Below, piece after piece: positions 8,208 to 18,017 of a stretch of DNA of 34,180 nucleotides; positions within the stretch are counted from its first letter, which is position 1; every line of letters begins with the position of its first letter. A model generated the notes under the pieces. It was not told where the DNA came from. It ran no database searches and worked only from the letters and a program-made list of their open reading frames with translations. Source of the DNA: Chrysochromulina tobinii. Its lineage: Eukaryota > Haptophyta > Prymnesiales > Chrysochromulinaceae. The position numbers and the translations under genes are program-made. The DNA is taken from contig JWZX01002778.1 in assembly GCA_001275005.1 (NCBI GenBank), positions 1 through 34,180 on the forward strand, read 5' to 3'.

Positions 8208-9539
8208 ATGAAGCGCGCGCCCGCCGTCGTCGGCATCATCCTCGTGTGCACTTTCCTGATCGTCCACGATTCGTTGCCGCGTATGGACGTGACGATAGTT
8301 ACACCATCGTTCGGCTCGCTCGTGGAGGGCACCCCGTCGAGTACCAGGATCGACCCACATGTGCTGCCGGCGTCGGCCGGGCTGGCCAACAGCGGCGCCA
8401 TCGCCGCTGCCACCGCGTCCGCCCCCGCCGCCGCTGCCGCCGTACCGCCTCAAGTGGAGCTCGTGCCGCCGCCGCCACCTTCGCCACTCTGCACGGAGCT
8501 CTCGTGCACGAGGAAGCTGCGCAGCCTCGAGCCGGCGTGGGCCAAGCTCGCCTTCCAACCACGCATCAACTGGCAGGCAGGCGGCATCCGTGGCGACTGC
8601 GTGGTGGGCGAGATCGAGTATATCGAGCACAAATACTGCGAACCGACGAGTACCATCCGAAAGCACGATCCAAGGATCAGCTTGTGGCCCTCTGAGGAGC
8701 GGCTCGAGGCGGCGGACGTGTATTCGCAGCCGCTGCCCAAGGCAACGCTGACGGACCTGGCCAACATGCTTCCAAACCAGACACTGCTGATCATGGGCGA
8801 CTCGGTCATGGAGCAATTCTACAACGCGCTCCAGTGCATGCTGCGCAAGGAGGAGCTCGAAGAGCCTCCCGACGACGCGTTCCTCAACTTCATTAAGAAA
8901 AACGAGTACCTGTGGAAGATGGGCAAGCGCAAGATGCCGCCCAAGCTGCCCCAAAAGGCGCGCACGGGCATGAAGATGCTCTTCTCGCGCCAGGTCAACT
9001 ACCAGCCCGAGGATGTCGCCGCCTCGCTGCAGACCGGCGACGTGATTGTCGTCAACTGGGGCTTACACTACGACGACATGAACAAGTACAAGAAAGAGCT
9101 TCATGAGGCGTTTGCGCAATTCGAGCAGCACGCGACGCGCACTGGGAACGCGGTGCTCTTCCGCGAGACGGGCGCGCAGCACTTCAAGGAGGCCGACGAG
9201 CGCGGCGTTGGCATGCTGCGCTCGTCGACGGGCGAGTGGGAGAAGCGAGACAAATCCACTGACAAGAACTGCGCGTGCTCACCTGTGGAGGACTTCAACG
9301 TCAACAAGCAGAACCGCGCACTGCATGAGGTCCTCGGCACGGGCAAGTACCCGCACGTCAAGCTGCTGCCCTTTGCCGACCTGACGCGGCCGCGCTGGCG
9401 CTGGCACTTTGGCAACTGCACGCACCGGCCTAATGGGTGGAACTGGGACACATGCTGCGACTGCACGCACTTTTGTTTCTCGCCTGGCATGTGGAAGGCG
9501 CACTTGTTTGACCTCAAGAACAATCTGCAAGTCGCGTAG
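8208..9539 (+). CDS. PC-esterase / trichome-birefringence-like (TBL) Golgi protein
   Basis: The protein has 443 residues from ATG 8208, chosen because MKRAPAVVGIILVCTFLIVH then forms an N-terminal type II signal anchor. An Ala/Pro-rich stalk follows up to about residue 90. The catalytic domain shows the GDS nucleophile motif (IMGDSVMEQF, Ser199) and the C-terminal DCTHFC motif (Asp418, His421). That pairing defines PC-esterase or TBL-type O-acetyltransferases, which acetylate cell-surface polysaccharides in the Golgi. A conserved middle motif NWGLHYDD fits the same fold. Paired cysteines (CCDCTHFC) suggest disulfides. Substrate is unknown; a glycan of the algal cell covering or scales is a reasonable guess. 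Family assignment is good; the exact reaction is not shown. Confidence 0.82.
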   Translation: MKRAPAVVGIILVCTFLIVHDSLPRMDVTIVTPSFGSLVEGTPSSTRIDPHVLPASAGLANSGAIAAATASAPAAAAAVPPQVELVPPPPPSPLCTELSCTRKLRSLEPAWAKLAFQPRINWQAGGIRGDCVVGEIEYIEHKYCEPTSTIRKHDPRISLWPSEERLEAADVYSQPLPKATLTDLANMLPNQTLLIMGDSVMEQFYNALQCMLRKEELEEPPDDAFLNFIKKNEYLWKMGKRKMPPKLPQKARTGMKMLFSRQVNYQPEDVAASLQTGDVIVVNWGLHYDDMNKYKKELHEAFAQFEQHATRTGNAVLFRETGAQHFKEADERGVGMLRSSTGEWEKRDKSTDKNCACSPVEDFNVNKQNRALHEVLGTGKYPHVKLLPFADLTRPRWRWHFGNCTHRPNGWNWDTCCDCTHFCFSPGMWKAHLFDLKNNLQVA

Positions 9540-9780
9540 CGCCCGCCCGATTTCCGCAAAGTAGCTCTAGCTGTGAAGGACCGGGGTGACAGACTGACTG
9601 AAAGTGGGACACACACGGGATACACGAACACACACGAACACACGGATCACTCAGACGAACCTGAAAGTGCCGTACCGGTACGTGTTGTCTCAAAAAGGCA
9701 ATCCCTTGCCTCAAAAGTGAAAGTCTTGAAACGGTTGCCGTCCTGTTTGTAGGCTTTGAGGTGTGGACGTTTTTGCTCTC
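9540..9780. promoter_or_regulatory. Spacer with CA-rich tract and TACCGGTA motif
   Basis: This spacer lies between co-directional genes. It contains an ACACACGAACACAC-type tract (about 9609-9645) and TACCGGTA at 9673-9680, about 130 bp after the previous stop and 100 bp before the kinase start. No gene is visible. Confidence 0.4.
9673..9680. promoter_or_regulatory. TACCGGTA palindrome
   Basis: Exact octamer about 134 bp after the TBL-like gene and 100 bp before the kinase ATG. Part of the recurring spacer motif. Confidence 0.35.
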
Positions 9781-10457
9781 ATGGACGGCCATCGCCCCAT
9801 GAGTCAGAATGGGCTCACGGTTTCGGATCACCTCGTACTCCTACGCAATCAGCAGCTCGCATTGGCATATCAGGCAGTCAGCCGGCGCATGCAGCAGGCG
9901 GCAGCGGCAAAGCAGGCCACGACGCTCAACTCGCCTCATCTCCGATACATCGGGCAGCGCAATCGCGGAGCCAACCCGCTACGCATAGGCACCGCGCCGA
10001 ACTGCGCACCGTCGCAGCAAGAAGCAGGCGGCGGCACATCCAGATTTACGGGAGGAGCCGTGGGCAGTGGCGATGGCGGCACAAGTACCCCAACGTTGAA
10101 CAGTGGCACGGTCGTGTGCGCTGGCCCGGCAGCCTCTCACCGCTCCGCCTCATCCTCGGCGCTTCTCGGTAGCGGCCATCAAGGCTTATCGACGGCAGCA
10201 GGAAGTCCAGCGATGGCCTTGCGCCAAGAGCGAGCACGAGCGCGAGCGCTGACCTCGTATGCAGCTGACCCAGAGACGGCGGACACCGCTGCTGGCATAC
10301 TGGCCGCGGCTATGGCGGCGCGCGCACGAATTCGGGCGGCGAAGCACGCGCTCTTCCTTGACCGCCTCGGCGGCGGCGTTGATCCCCGCCACATCGATGT
10401 CGAGCACTATGAAAAGGCGACTAATCCATATGAACAGGCGCCTGTCCATACTTCAGT

Positions 10458-10489
<32 letters not shown>

Positions 10490-11874
10490 CAGCGGCGCGC
10501 CGGCCACAGTCTGCGCTGCCGCTGTCTACGCGCCCACCGTCTGCGCGCCTGCCGCCTACGAAGCCTCCTCACAAGGGCAGCGACGACGAGCTGGCGGCGG
10601 CTGCCCAGAGCGTGAGCGACAGGATCGATCGCGCGGTAGCCGAGCAAATTCAAAAGAAGGTCGCGACCCACGCGAGTCGGCCCGCCTCCGCTTCCGGCAG
10701 CGCCAGCAGCGTCGCACGACCGACCAGCAGTGCGAGCGCTGCGGCGGGCATCGGCGTGGAGGAGCGGCATGGGCGAGAGTTCGACGCGTATGCAGCCGCG
10801 CTTGCAAACGCCGAGGATCGACTCTTCAATCCGTGTGGAGGTGCGGGCTTGGGCGCACCCTCTGTAGAAGCCGCCGCCTCGCCGAGCGCCAGGGCAAGCG
10901 GCACGGGGCGGGCGTGGAGCAGCGTCCGTGCTGCCGCCGCTGGCGACGCAAGTGTGGCTGGCGCCGGCGGCGGTAGCGGCACGCATCGCTCTCATAAAGC
11001 ACTGACGAAGCGCGAAAACGGCTCCGCAACGGACGTGCTGCTGCAGTTTGGCTACCAGTCAGAGAGCCCCATTGCCTCCGGCGCCTTCTCGCAGGTGGTC
11101 CGCGCGCGCCATCTGAGCACTGGCAAGGAGGTGGCGGTCAAGACCTTCCAGACGCGCGCACGCGGCGGCAAGGCCGCGGCCGCCCTCAAAGACGTTCGGG
11201 CTGAGCTTGACGCTCTGACGCGGCTGCAACCGTCGGCGCACGTACACGTGGCGAATCTGGTCGCAACGTTCGAGTCGGAGCATGAGTTGCATGCCATCCT
11301 CGAGTACTGCCAGGGCGGCTCCCTCCAGAAGCACTTGCATGCGCAGGGTCATGGCATGGGGCTTCCCGAGCTCGAGGCGTTCAAGATTGCATGCCAGGTG
11401 GCATGTGCGCTCGGTCACATGCATGCGCTCGGAGTCGCTCACCGGGATGTTAAGCCCGACAACCTGATCTTTGCTGATCGGACGCGCGCGGCGGTGCGGC
11501 TCGTCGACTTTGGCTTCGCCTCGTGCCATGATGGCAAGCGGCTGCGCACCGTATGCGGCTCGCCGGCGTATATGGCGCCTGAGCTGATCGCAAACATGCC
11601 CTACCTCGGTCCACCTGTGGACGTGTGGGCGCTCGGCGCACTTCTCTTTGAGTTACTGCATAACCGCACAGCCTTCCGGGGCGAGTCGATGGCACAGCTG
11701 CACATCCGGATCCGCAAGGGCGCGCACACGCCGTTTGGACCCGAAGCGAGCTCGCGCGCCAAGAAGATCATCAAGAAGGCACTCACAGTCGAGGTACAGG
11801 AGCGGGCGGATGCTATGACAATCGCGCGCAACCTGCACGATTCGGGCATCAAAGTCGATGCGATGCCAAGCTGA
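9781..11874 (+). CDS. Ser/Thr protein kinase with long disordered N-terminus and polyQ
   Basis: The protein has 697 residues from ATG 9781. The first 420 residues are low-complexity (Ala/Ser/Gly/Arg) with a ten-glutamine run at 227-236. The kinase domain (about 425-690) is complete. It has the glycine loop IASGAFSQV (431-439), ATP-binding Lys454 in EVAVK, the catalytic loop HRDVKPDN with Asp556, DFG Asp576, an activation loop TVCGSPAYMAPE and the DVWALGALLFEL helix. The HRDxKPDN and CGSPAYMAPE motifs place it among CAMK/AMPK/MARK or ULK-type Ser/Thr kinases; the exact subfamily is undecided. A threonine in TVCGS is the probable activation-loop phosphosite. The N-terminus may be regulatory or only a flexible tether. 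No docking or membrane segment is seen. Confidence 0.9.
10459..10488 (+). repeat. CAG/CAA trinucleotide repeat (polyglutamine)
   Basis: Nine CAG codons and one CAA lie in frame in the disordered N-terminus of the kinase, encoding ten glutamines. A near-pure CAG run of this kind is prone to length variation between strains. Confidence 0.95.
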
Positions 11875-12432
11875 CGTTGCCGAGCGAGTGGCAGCCGCTC
11901 CAACGCCCCAGGCGGCAGCGTCGTTGCGCGAGGGCCCGCCCGACTGGGCGCCAGACACGCGCTGCGCGCGCCCCATTCAAGATTTACGTTGTGTGATACC
12001 GTCCCTCGACCGCGGTCGGGTACTCCTGTGCGCGTCTGTTCGTCGTTGTCAAAAATGTCATCCGCTTCGCGTCTTGTTACGTGTGTACGTGACCGCGTCC
12101 GACCTTTCAGTGGAGTACAACCGTCAGGAAACCGTCAGGTACAGCCTCCACAGCGCGAGTTTCAGAGTCGCGCCGCCGCCGCGCGCCGGCCACTATTATC
12201 TATTTCCACACAGCTGTCCACTCGCGTGCGATAAGAAGTGTATGCGGACTCGCGTGATTCGATCCGCATCGCCGGGTACCCGCGCACGTCTTACCTATAC
12301 GTTCCCCGCGCGGGCGTGCCCGCCGGCGGGCCGCGAGCGGCCGTTCATCGTCTGCACGGCACACGAAGGGCGCGTTTATGCACGGAGCTGTGCACCGCCT
12401 TCCGTCTCATGCTCACGCCGCCGTCTCTCCCC
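11875..12432. other. Spacer between converging kinase and EXO1 genes
   Basis: This 558 bp spacer carries both 3' UTRs. A long plus-strand frame (about 11858-12604) crosses it, but it overlaps both neighbours out of frame and has Arg/Pro/Cys-rich composition typical of a chance frame in GC-rich DNA. No repeat or RNA gene was recognised. Confidence 0.5.
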
Positions 12433-14397
12433 TCACCGCGGTGGCGGTGGCGCGCCCTGCCGGAATCGCTTGAGGAAGCCAGCTGTCATGGATGGCACCT
12501 GCGAGACTCGTAGCCGCAAGCCGCTGCTCGTCTTCCGGGCAGAGATGGCCGAACAGTCTCCTACCGCCTGCGATGATCCGCCTGCGCCACCACTGCGCGC
12601 GTGACCCAGGTCGACCCATGCAACCTGTGGCACGATCTGTGGGGAATCCAAACCGTCGCCAAATGGCAAGGATCGTGCCGGCCCACGCAGAGGCGGCACT
12701 GGCGATGGTCGAGGCAGTTGAGCCGGCGGTTGAGGCGGTGCACGCGGCGGCGGCGCTTGGCCGTGCACCGGTACGCCATTGCGAAAGCACGAGAACGCCG
12801 CGGAAGCCTCCGATGGTCCGTGTGGCACGCCTACATCGCATGCTGCCGCGGCCGCCGCTTCGAAGAAGCGCGAGGTGGTCGCCCGTCCTTCATTCGGAGC
12901 CGCTGGTGCGGCTCTGGCAGGCTCGTGGCCACCGGGGGCCACGGCAGCGGCAAGGCGCGCCGTAGTGGTGCGGGTCGAGAGCATGCCCCGCTGCGTTGCG
13001 TGCTCGTACTCGTGCTCATCACCATCGGTCTTGAGTGTGCCCGCTACCGGCGCTGGCGCCTCTGCTGGTTGTTGAAACCTTTCCCCCTCGACCGCCTCCA
13101 TCGCCGCCGCCACCGCCTCCACCTCGGCCGGCGCGACTCCGGCAGCTTCCTCCACCGCGGCCGCTTCGGTCGCAGGCACTTCAGCCACGGACGCGAAGGA
13201 CCATGCGGCTGGCGGCAGCGGTTGCGCAGGTGCCGGCAGCGACGCGCACGGCGGCAGCGGGGCGGGTGGCGGCAGACCCTCGAATAGTCTACTCACGTCC
13301 TCGAGCGTCTCCGCATCCACGGTGGCATCGATGCAGATGGCGTGCGCGAGGCCGGCCTCGATCGGCTCGCCGAGGTGGAAGCAGCGTGAGCGCGGCGCAC
13401 CGTCGCGGCGCAGGGGTACCACGCGCGCGCTCGTCGGGTCGTACACGAGCTGGTGCCAAAACGTCTGCCGCACGAGGTTCGCGTTGTCGAGCAAGTCGGC
13501 GAGCAGCTCCGCGCGCTCATGTGCGCGGGCGCCCCCGCCGCCGCTGCTGCATCCGGCGGCGAGTGTGGCTGCCAAACCCCCGCGCTTGTGGAGGGCGGCA
13601 GACAGACACGCCTCGAGGCTCTGATGCTCACGCAGCAGCGCGTGCGCCGTCTTGACGCCCACGCCTGGCACGCCGGACATGTAGTCGCAGCCTGCGAGGA
13701 TGGCGAGGTCTACGAGGAGAGTCTCGGCCCACGCTTGCCACTCGCCTGGCCATGCGCCGTCAAAGAGTGGCACACCGTCGCGCTCGGCGAGGCGCAGGTT
13801 GTCGAAGAGCGCGAGCCGGCCGTGTCCCGACGCATCGAGCTTGAACAGCACGCACGGGCACCCGTACACGAGAAGGTCCGAGTCCTCACTGATAGCTGCG
13901 GCACAGTGGCCGGCACGCACCAGGAAAGCGAGCTGCGCGTCGGCCTCGTAGGGCGCGACGACGAATGCGACACGCTGCTTTCGAAGCGCCGCGATGAGCC
14001 GGCGGCGCATCGCCGCTGTCACGCGGACGGCGCGGCCGAAGGCGGCGCTCGCTTCTGTGCGATGGCCCTCGGCAAGCAGCTGATGACCTTGTGCGAGCGC
14101 CGCCTCGCGCTGCTCTGCGCGCAGCGCGTTGGTGCGTGCCTTCATGACAGCCGGCGCTCCGTCGAAGACGAAGAGCAGCTCAACGCCGTGCTCACGGCAA
14201 AGTGCGATCATCCGCAGCGAGAAGCCCAGGTAGCGCTCAGTGTGCTTGTCTTGCGCAAGGTCGGAGGAGCAAGAGTGCGCACCGCGGTGCAGCCAGCCGG
14301 AGGCATCTACCGCGAGGTACTGCCCGCGGAAGCGCCCAACGTGCACATCCGGCTCGCACGCCGGCCGCACGAAATCGAGCAAGCCGATGATCCCCAT
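12433..14397 (-). CDS. EXO1: EXO1-like 5'-3' exonuclease / flap nuclease (XPG/FEN family)
   Basis: The protein has 654 residues starting at MGIIGLLDF, where EXO1 proteins normally begin. The frame stays open 41 codons upstream, but that segment is unlike the family. The N and I nuclease domains are complete, and all metal-binding acids are visible: Asp31 (LAVDASGWLH), Asp79 (FVFDGAP), Glu151 and Asp153 (YEADAQL), Asp172 and Asp174 (SEDSDLL), and Asp238 (AGCDYMSGVPGVG, which begins the helix-hairpin-helix-like DNA-binding segment). The family acts in mismatch repair, end resection and Okazaki-flap processing in the nucleus. The C-terminal 300 residues are low-complexity apart from a TSRFF motif at 508-512, which resembles the MLH1-interacting (MIP) box known in Exo1. 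The gene converges with the kinase gene and is divergent from the membrane protein gene at 14525. Confidence 0.92.
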   Translation of the reverse strand: MGIIGLLDFVRPACEPDVHVGRFRGQYLAVDASGWLHRGAHSCSSDLAQDKHTERYLGFSLRMIALCREHGVELLFVFDGAPAVMKARTNALRAEQREAALAQGHQLLAEGHRTEASAAFGRAVRVTAAMRRRLIAALRKQRVAFVVAPYEADAQLAFLVRAGHCAAAISEDSDLLVYGCPCVLFKLDASGHGRLALFDNLRLAERDGVPLFDGAWPGEWQAWAETLLVDLAILAGCDYMSGVPGVGVKTAHALLREHQSLEACLSAALHKRGGLAATLAAGCSSGGGGARAHERAELLADLLDNANLVRQTFWHQLVYDPTSARVVPLRRDGAPRSRCFHLGEPIEAGLAHAICIDATVDAETLEDVSRLFEGLPPPAPLPPCASLPAPAQPLPPAAWSFASVAEVPATEAAAVEEAAGVAPAEVEAVAAAMEAVEGERFQQPAEAPAPVAGTLKTDGDEHEYEHATQRGMLSTRTTTARLAAAVAPGGHEPARAAPAAPNEGRATTSRFFEAAAAAACDVGVPHGPSEASAAFSCFRNGVPVHGQAPPPRAPPQPPAQLPRPSPVPPLRGPARSLPFGDGLDSPQIVPQVAWVDLGHARSGGAGGSSQAVGDCSAISARKTSSGLRLRVSQVPSMTAGFLKRFRQGAPPPPR

Positions 14398-14524
14398 GGG
14401 ACGGTGACAAGGCGCTCGTGCGCTGCTCGCCTTCGGCGCGGCGGTGTGACACAGCGTTGTGCGAGATCCTTTGTGAGCACTTATGAGTGGACACACGTAA
14501 TTTTTGGAAGTTTGAGACATCGAG
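14398..14524. promoter_or_regulatory. Divergent promoter region, 127 bp
   Basis: This short spacer separates the ATGs of the EXO1-like gene (-) and an EF-hand membrane protein (+). Both promoters must fit in or overlap it. No named element was recognised. Confidence 0.5.
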
Positions 14525-15433
14525 ATGGCATCGGATTTTTTCCGTTACTCTTCTGTGAACTGTGGCGCAATCGCGATGGTCGTCTTAGTCGCTCCAGCTC
14601 TCTCCACCATTTCCGCGGTCGCCTCCACCGCCTCCGCCGCCGCCTCGTCCGCTGTTTTGAAGTCCTTCGCAAGCGACGGAGTGAACTTCTTCAACTCGCT
14701 GCGAACGCCTGCCGCACTTGTGGCAGCAGCGGCGATCAAGGACGCATTCGCACTGCAGTCGGCACCAGACGACGTTAAAAAGTCCCGTGCGTGGACGGCC
14801 CTTCGAAACATGTACCTGCTGCTTCAGCTAGCATGCTTCAGTAGCACAATCCTGTGCATCTTCATCTCCACCCACGCCATCGTGAACCTCCAGTGCTCAG
14901 CGGGCGTCTCCGGGGTCACTGAGGCCACCTCACTGATCGCAATGATGAGGTCGCACTTCGAGTTCGAGTACGTCTCGGTACGCGCCTCGTTTGGGACCGG
15001 ATTGCTCGCCTTCGTCATCGCACAGGCGCTGCGCGTGCGCTACGAGCTGCGACGGGCCAAAGAAATGTCGTGGGCGGCGATGTGGCTTACATTAGCCTCG
15101 GCGGCTTTCATGGTTGCCTACAACAATTCCAAATCGATCACGTACGGCGGCTACACGGGCTTGGTTGCCCGGTGGGGTCGGCTTTCGGTACAACTTCTGC
15201 TCGAGCGCTCCTCCTTTGCACACCCGATGCCGCTCGTGTGCGCCTTCCTCACCGCCTTCGGCTCTGCGATCGCGGTCCGCGTCGCTCTCCGGCTCGCCCT
15301 CGATCAGCTCGACGAGGACAAGGACGGGTCCGTGAGCTGGAAGGAAGCAACCGGCTTCGTGACGAACCTGCCCGGGCGCGCGTGGCGGCTGATGACGAGC
15401 AAGGATCAAATTAATCAGCAGCCGCAAGCTTAA
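14525..15433 (+). CDS. Multi-pass membrane protein with a single EF-hand
   Basis: The protein has 302 residues. An Ala/Ser-rich N-terminus with one moderately hydrophobic stretch (about 14-45) is followed by likely membrane helices near 97-117 (YLLLQLACFSSTILCIFIST), 157-173 (FGTGLLAFVIAQALRV), 183-200 (WAAMWLTLASAAFMVAY) and 238-260. One canonical EF-hand loop follows at 263-274 (DEDKDGSVSWKE, with acidic residues at positions 1, 3, 5 and 12 and Gly at 6), which probably binds calcium just after the last helix. I do not recognise the family. A calcium-modulated organelle or plasma-membrane protein is a guess. The first ATG follows the divergent spacer directly. Confidence 0.72.
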   Translation: MASDFFRYSSVNCGAIAMVVLVAPALSTISAVASTASAAASSAVLKSFASDGVNFFNSLRTPAALVAAAAIKDAFALQSAPDDVKKSRAWTALRNMYLLLQLACFSSTILCIFISTHAIVNLQCSAGVSGVTEATSLIAMMRSHFEFEYVSVRASFGTGLLAFVIAQALRVRYELRRAKEMSWAAMWLTLASAAFMVAYNNSKSITYGGYTGLVARWGRLSVQLLLERSSFAHPMPLVCAFLTAFGSAIAVRVALRLALDQLDEDKDGSVSWKEATGFVTNLPGRAWRLMTSKDQINQQPQA

Positions 15434-15809
15434 GAAGAAGGTCGAGTCCGCGAATTTGATCGAAGTGGACCGCTGCCTGCGTGGCGAAGGAACGATGCAG
15501 CAGGCTGCCGCCGACTCCGCCCGCCGGCCGAGCCTCCACTGTGGCCGTGTCTTGACTGCGATTGACATGTGAAAAGTTGAGCCCTTGTGGGTACCGGTAC
15601 CGGTATGTGTTTTCGTGTCGCGTCGTCTATGGTGTTTTTACATGCACGTTGCAAAACAAATTGCACGATCTCGTCAAAACCGTTTGCTCGCACAACAATT
15701 GCAGCACAAACCGACCGAAAATTCCAGGATGTCGTTGTGGCCAATCTGAGGGCCCGCGGGTGGTCCACACGGTGTTGAGAGCGCAAACAACGGCGGGACC
15801 TTCCGGGCC
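15434..15809. promoter_or_regulatory. Spacer with overlapping double TACCGGTA motif
   Basis: This 376 bp spacer lies between co-directional genes. It contains two overlapping TACCGGTA copies (15592-15599 and 15598-15605), about 160 bp after the upstream stop. No gene is visible. Confidence 0.4.
15592..15605. promoter_or_regulatory. Overlapping double TACCGGTA
   Basis: Two octamers share two bases. They lie about 160 bp after the EF-hand membrane gene and 200 bp before the small armadillo gene. Confidence 0.35.
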
Positions 15810-16565
15810 ATGGAGGACTTCAACGCGGGCGCGCTGCCCTGGTGTGAGTTTGGTGACGTGGAGTCGGGATCGGACCGGCCGACGACGAGCGCCACGTTCG
15901 TGTCAGCACAGGAATCGCTCGAGGGTCCCACGACTCCGCGCAACGTAGTCTTGCAGTGGCCACCGGCAGCATCGATTGTTGGCGCACTCATCGAAGCGCT
16001 GGCTGCAGCTACGGCCTGCAACGATGGCGAGGCCATCGCTGCGGCAGTGATGCATCTCGCCGTCCTGCTCGACAGCTCATGTCGAGACGATGGTGCGGCA
16101 ATCGGTGCGGCGATGCGTGCTGGTCCCGCGCTCGAATCGCTTGTCCGACTGCTCGATCATGCCGACCAGCGCGTGACGCAGGCCACTCTCCTGCTCATTG
16201 GGAACCTGTCGACGCACGATGTCGATGAGGCGGCTGACGCCACGCTCCACGCGTTTCGCACGCTCGGCTCCTTCGAGCGGCTTCTGCCACATGCGCAAAG
16301 CACAAGCCCGCTCACGGTCATGTACGCGCTCGGCGCGATCCGGAATCAAATGACGGGCCTGAATGAGGTCACCCTGCTCCAGACGAGTGGCGTCCTTGCA
16401 CAGCTGCAGCAAATTGCGGCTGGGAGGCCCCAAGCTGAAGCCGGCGCCACCTCCATGCCATTCGCCGACGCCTTAGATCACCCGCGGCTACGCCAGTTTG
16501 CGTGCGGCTGCCTCATCAACGTGCGACAGATCATGTCGGCGAACAAAATTGGAAACTGGAGCTGA
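15810..16565 (+). CDS. Small armadillo-like repeat protein
   Basis: The protein has 251 residues. The first 50 are polar and disordered. The remainder is Ala/Leu-rich and helical with armadillo-type spacing, clearest in ALESLVRLLDHADQRVTQAT followed by LLIGNLSTHD, then further helix pairs to a C-terminal LRQFACGCLINVRQI. Such solenoids bind other proteins; no catalytic motif is present. It is shorter than typical armadillo proteins, so it may be a single-module adaptor. I cannot name an orthologue. It converges with the GST gene. Confidence 0.7.
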   Translation: MEDFNAGALPWCEFGDVESGSDRPTTSATFVSAQESLEGPTTPRNVVLQWPPAASIVGALIEALAAATACNDGEAIAAAVMHLAVLLDSSCRDDGAAIGAAMRAGPALESLVRLLDHADQRVTQATLLLIGNLSTHDVDEAADATLHAFRTLGSFERLLPHAQSTSPLTVMYALGAIRNQMTGLNEVTLLQTSGVLAQLQQIAAGRPQAEAGATSMPFADALDHPRLRQFACGCLINVRQIMSANKIGNWS

Positions 16566-17080
16566 GACCGGACGAATAGCGTTGCGCCGCACGGGTAAAA
16601 CAATTATAGGCGCCGGGATGGCCCGCAAAGAGGCCGCGTGGCCGCCCACATCCTAGGCTTGGCTTTGGGTGCTGTCACAGTTCGGTTACAGGAGTAACAC
16701 GGCCGGGCAGATGGCTGATGGGCACGGCAGATGCGTACGAGCCCTGGAGCTCGGACGGCGCTCGGCGGCGAACGAACCGTACGAGCTACGACGGTCGCGT
16801 TCAAAAGCTCGCGCATCATTCGCGCGAATAGTACATTTATCCAGCTGAACCATCGCCTTGGCGCTACACTCGCACTACTACGTTTACTGCGCTGCTTTTG
16901 AGGTCGTCGTGTGAGCTGTAAAGTCTGACCGGCCCACCCGACCGCACGTCTCTGACCGGAAATGCCACCCGCGGGTGACGAATCCTCGTGACACCCCGAG
17001 TGCGCGTATGGTACACATCTTACGCAACATGCAGGACCAGCTTCCCCACCGCACTTCGTGGGCAGCACAACTCGCACGGC
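16566..17080. other. Spacer between converging armadillo-like and GST genes
   Basis: This 515 bp spacer carries both 3' UTRs. Only short, compositionally poor frames occur. No repeat, RNA gene or mobile-element signature could be recognised. Confidence 0.5.
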
Positions 17081-17842
17081 TCAGCCGAACATCTTCTTGA
17101 ACATATCTACAGGTCCACCTCCACCGCCGACCGCCGCCGGCGCGTCGAGCCATTCCTCGGCCTTCGATTGCACGAGCTCTGCATGATCCTCCCCAAACGC
17201 CTGCGCAAACGCCGGTCGCTGCGCGCAGCGCAACATGTATGCCGCGATCGCGGGGGTCTTGCTCAGGTCTGCGTTTGGAAAGAAGACGGGCACGTAGTTG
17301 AGGTATGATGCCACAGCCGCGTCAGCGACAGAGAAGCGACCACCAACGAGCCACTCAGATTTGGAAAGGATGGTCTCGAGAGTCGCGACCGCCTTGAGGT
17401 CGGAACGCTCCATGGAGGTGCCGCGAACGCGGTGGTCGCCCGGAATAGCGCCAAAGCAGAGCCCATCCAGACAGGCGTTCGCCCAAAGCACCCACGAGGT
17501 CATTGCGGCCTTCTCGGCCTTAGTCGGTTTGTCGCCCTTGAAGCCGTAAGTATCCATGAGGTAGAGGAGAATCGCCCCAGACTCGAAGACGACGACGCCA
17601 TCGTCGTCCGTGAGGCATGGTACCTGCCCGAAAGGGTGTGGCGATGGCCGGGACGGCGCCATCTCAAAATCAATGCCAGCCTCATAGCAGAAGAAGTTCA
17701 CCAGCGGGGAGCGAGACTGCGGCGACCCGTGCAGTCGAGGCAGGCCCATCGACGGCGGAAATGCCAGCCGTGCTGTGGAGCGTGCTTGTGACGCGATGAA
17801 AGTAGCAGTGAATGATAGAAATGCTGTCAGCGACGCTAACAT
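17081..17842 (-). CDS. Glutathione S-transferase-like protein with N-terminal leader
   Basis: The protein has 253 residues. A hydrophobic leader (MLASLTAFLSFTATFIASQA) and an Arg/Ser segment (to about residue 33) precede the thioredoxin-like domain, suggesting ER or bipartite plastid targeting. The N-terminal GST fold shows HGSPQSRSPLVNFF (38-51, which holds the likely catalytic Ser/Cys region), the cis-proline motif QVPCL (73-77) and the glutathione-contacting FESGAILLYL (86-95). The helical C-domain includes LVGGRFSVADAAVASYL, the usual N-capping-box region. Its reaction is conjugation or reduction with glutathione; the substrate is unknown. It is divergent from the PX protein gene. Family assignment is firm; class and location are uncertain. 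Confidence 0.9.
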   Translation of the reverse strand: MLASLTAFLSFTATFIASQARSTARLAFPPSMGLPRLHGSPQSRSPLVNFFCYEAGIDFEMAPSRPSPHPFGQVPCLTDDDGVVVFESGAILLYLMDTYGFKGDKPTKAEKAAMTSWVLWANACLDGLCFGAIPGDHRVRGTSMERSDLKAVATLETILSKSEWLVGGRFSVADAAVASYLNYVPVFFPNADLSKTPAIAAYMLRCAQRPAFAQAFGEDHAELVQSKAEEWLDAPAAVGGGGGPVDMFKKMFG

Positions 17843-18017
17843 GACCGCGAGGAGGTGTGTGTTTGGCGAGGTCGACTCTTCGAAACTTTCTCGGAACTGA
17901 CTGGAACATACAGAACTGAAGTGAAGGAAGCTGTTCAGAAACTCTGAACCTCAGCCCGGCGGCTTCTGTGTACAACAAACCGGAACATCTATCTGATTAT
18001 TCACGTCATCAAACATC
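17843..18017. promoter_or_regulatory. Divergent promoter region, 175 bp
   Basis: This spacer separates the start codons of the GST gene (-) and the PX-domain gene (+). It is more AT-rich than its surroundings, as expected of promoter DNA. No specific site was recognised. Confidence 0.45.

Noticed and set aside
11858-12604. 248-residue plus-strand open frame between the kinase and EXO1 genes
   Set aside because: It overlaps both neighbours out of frame, is Arg/Pro/Cys-rich and has no recognisable domain.
13453-14778. 441-residue plus-strand open frame
   Set aside because: It is the antisense shadow of the EXO1-like gene, whose minus-strand frame has all the catalytic residues.
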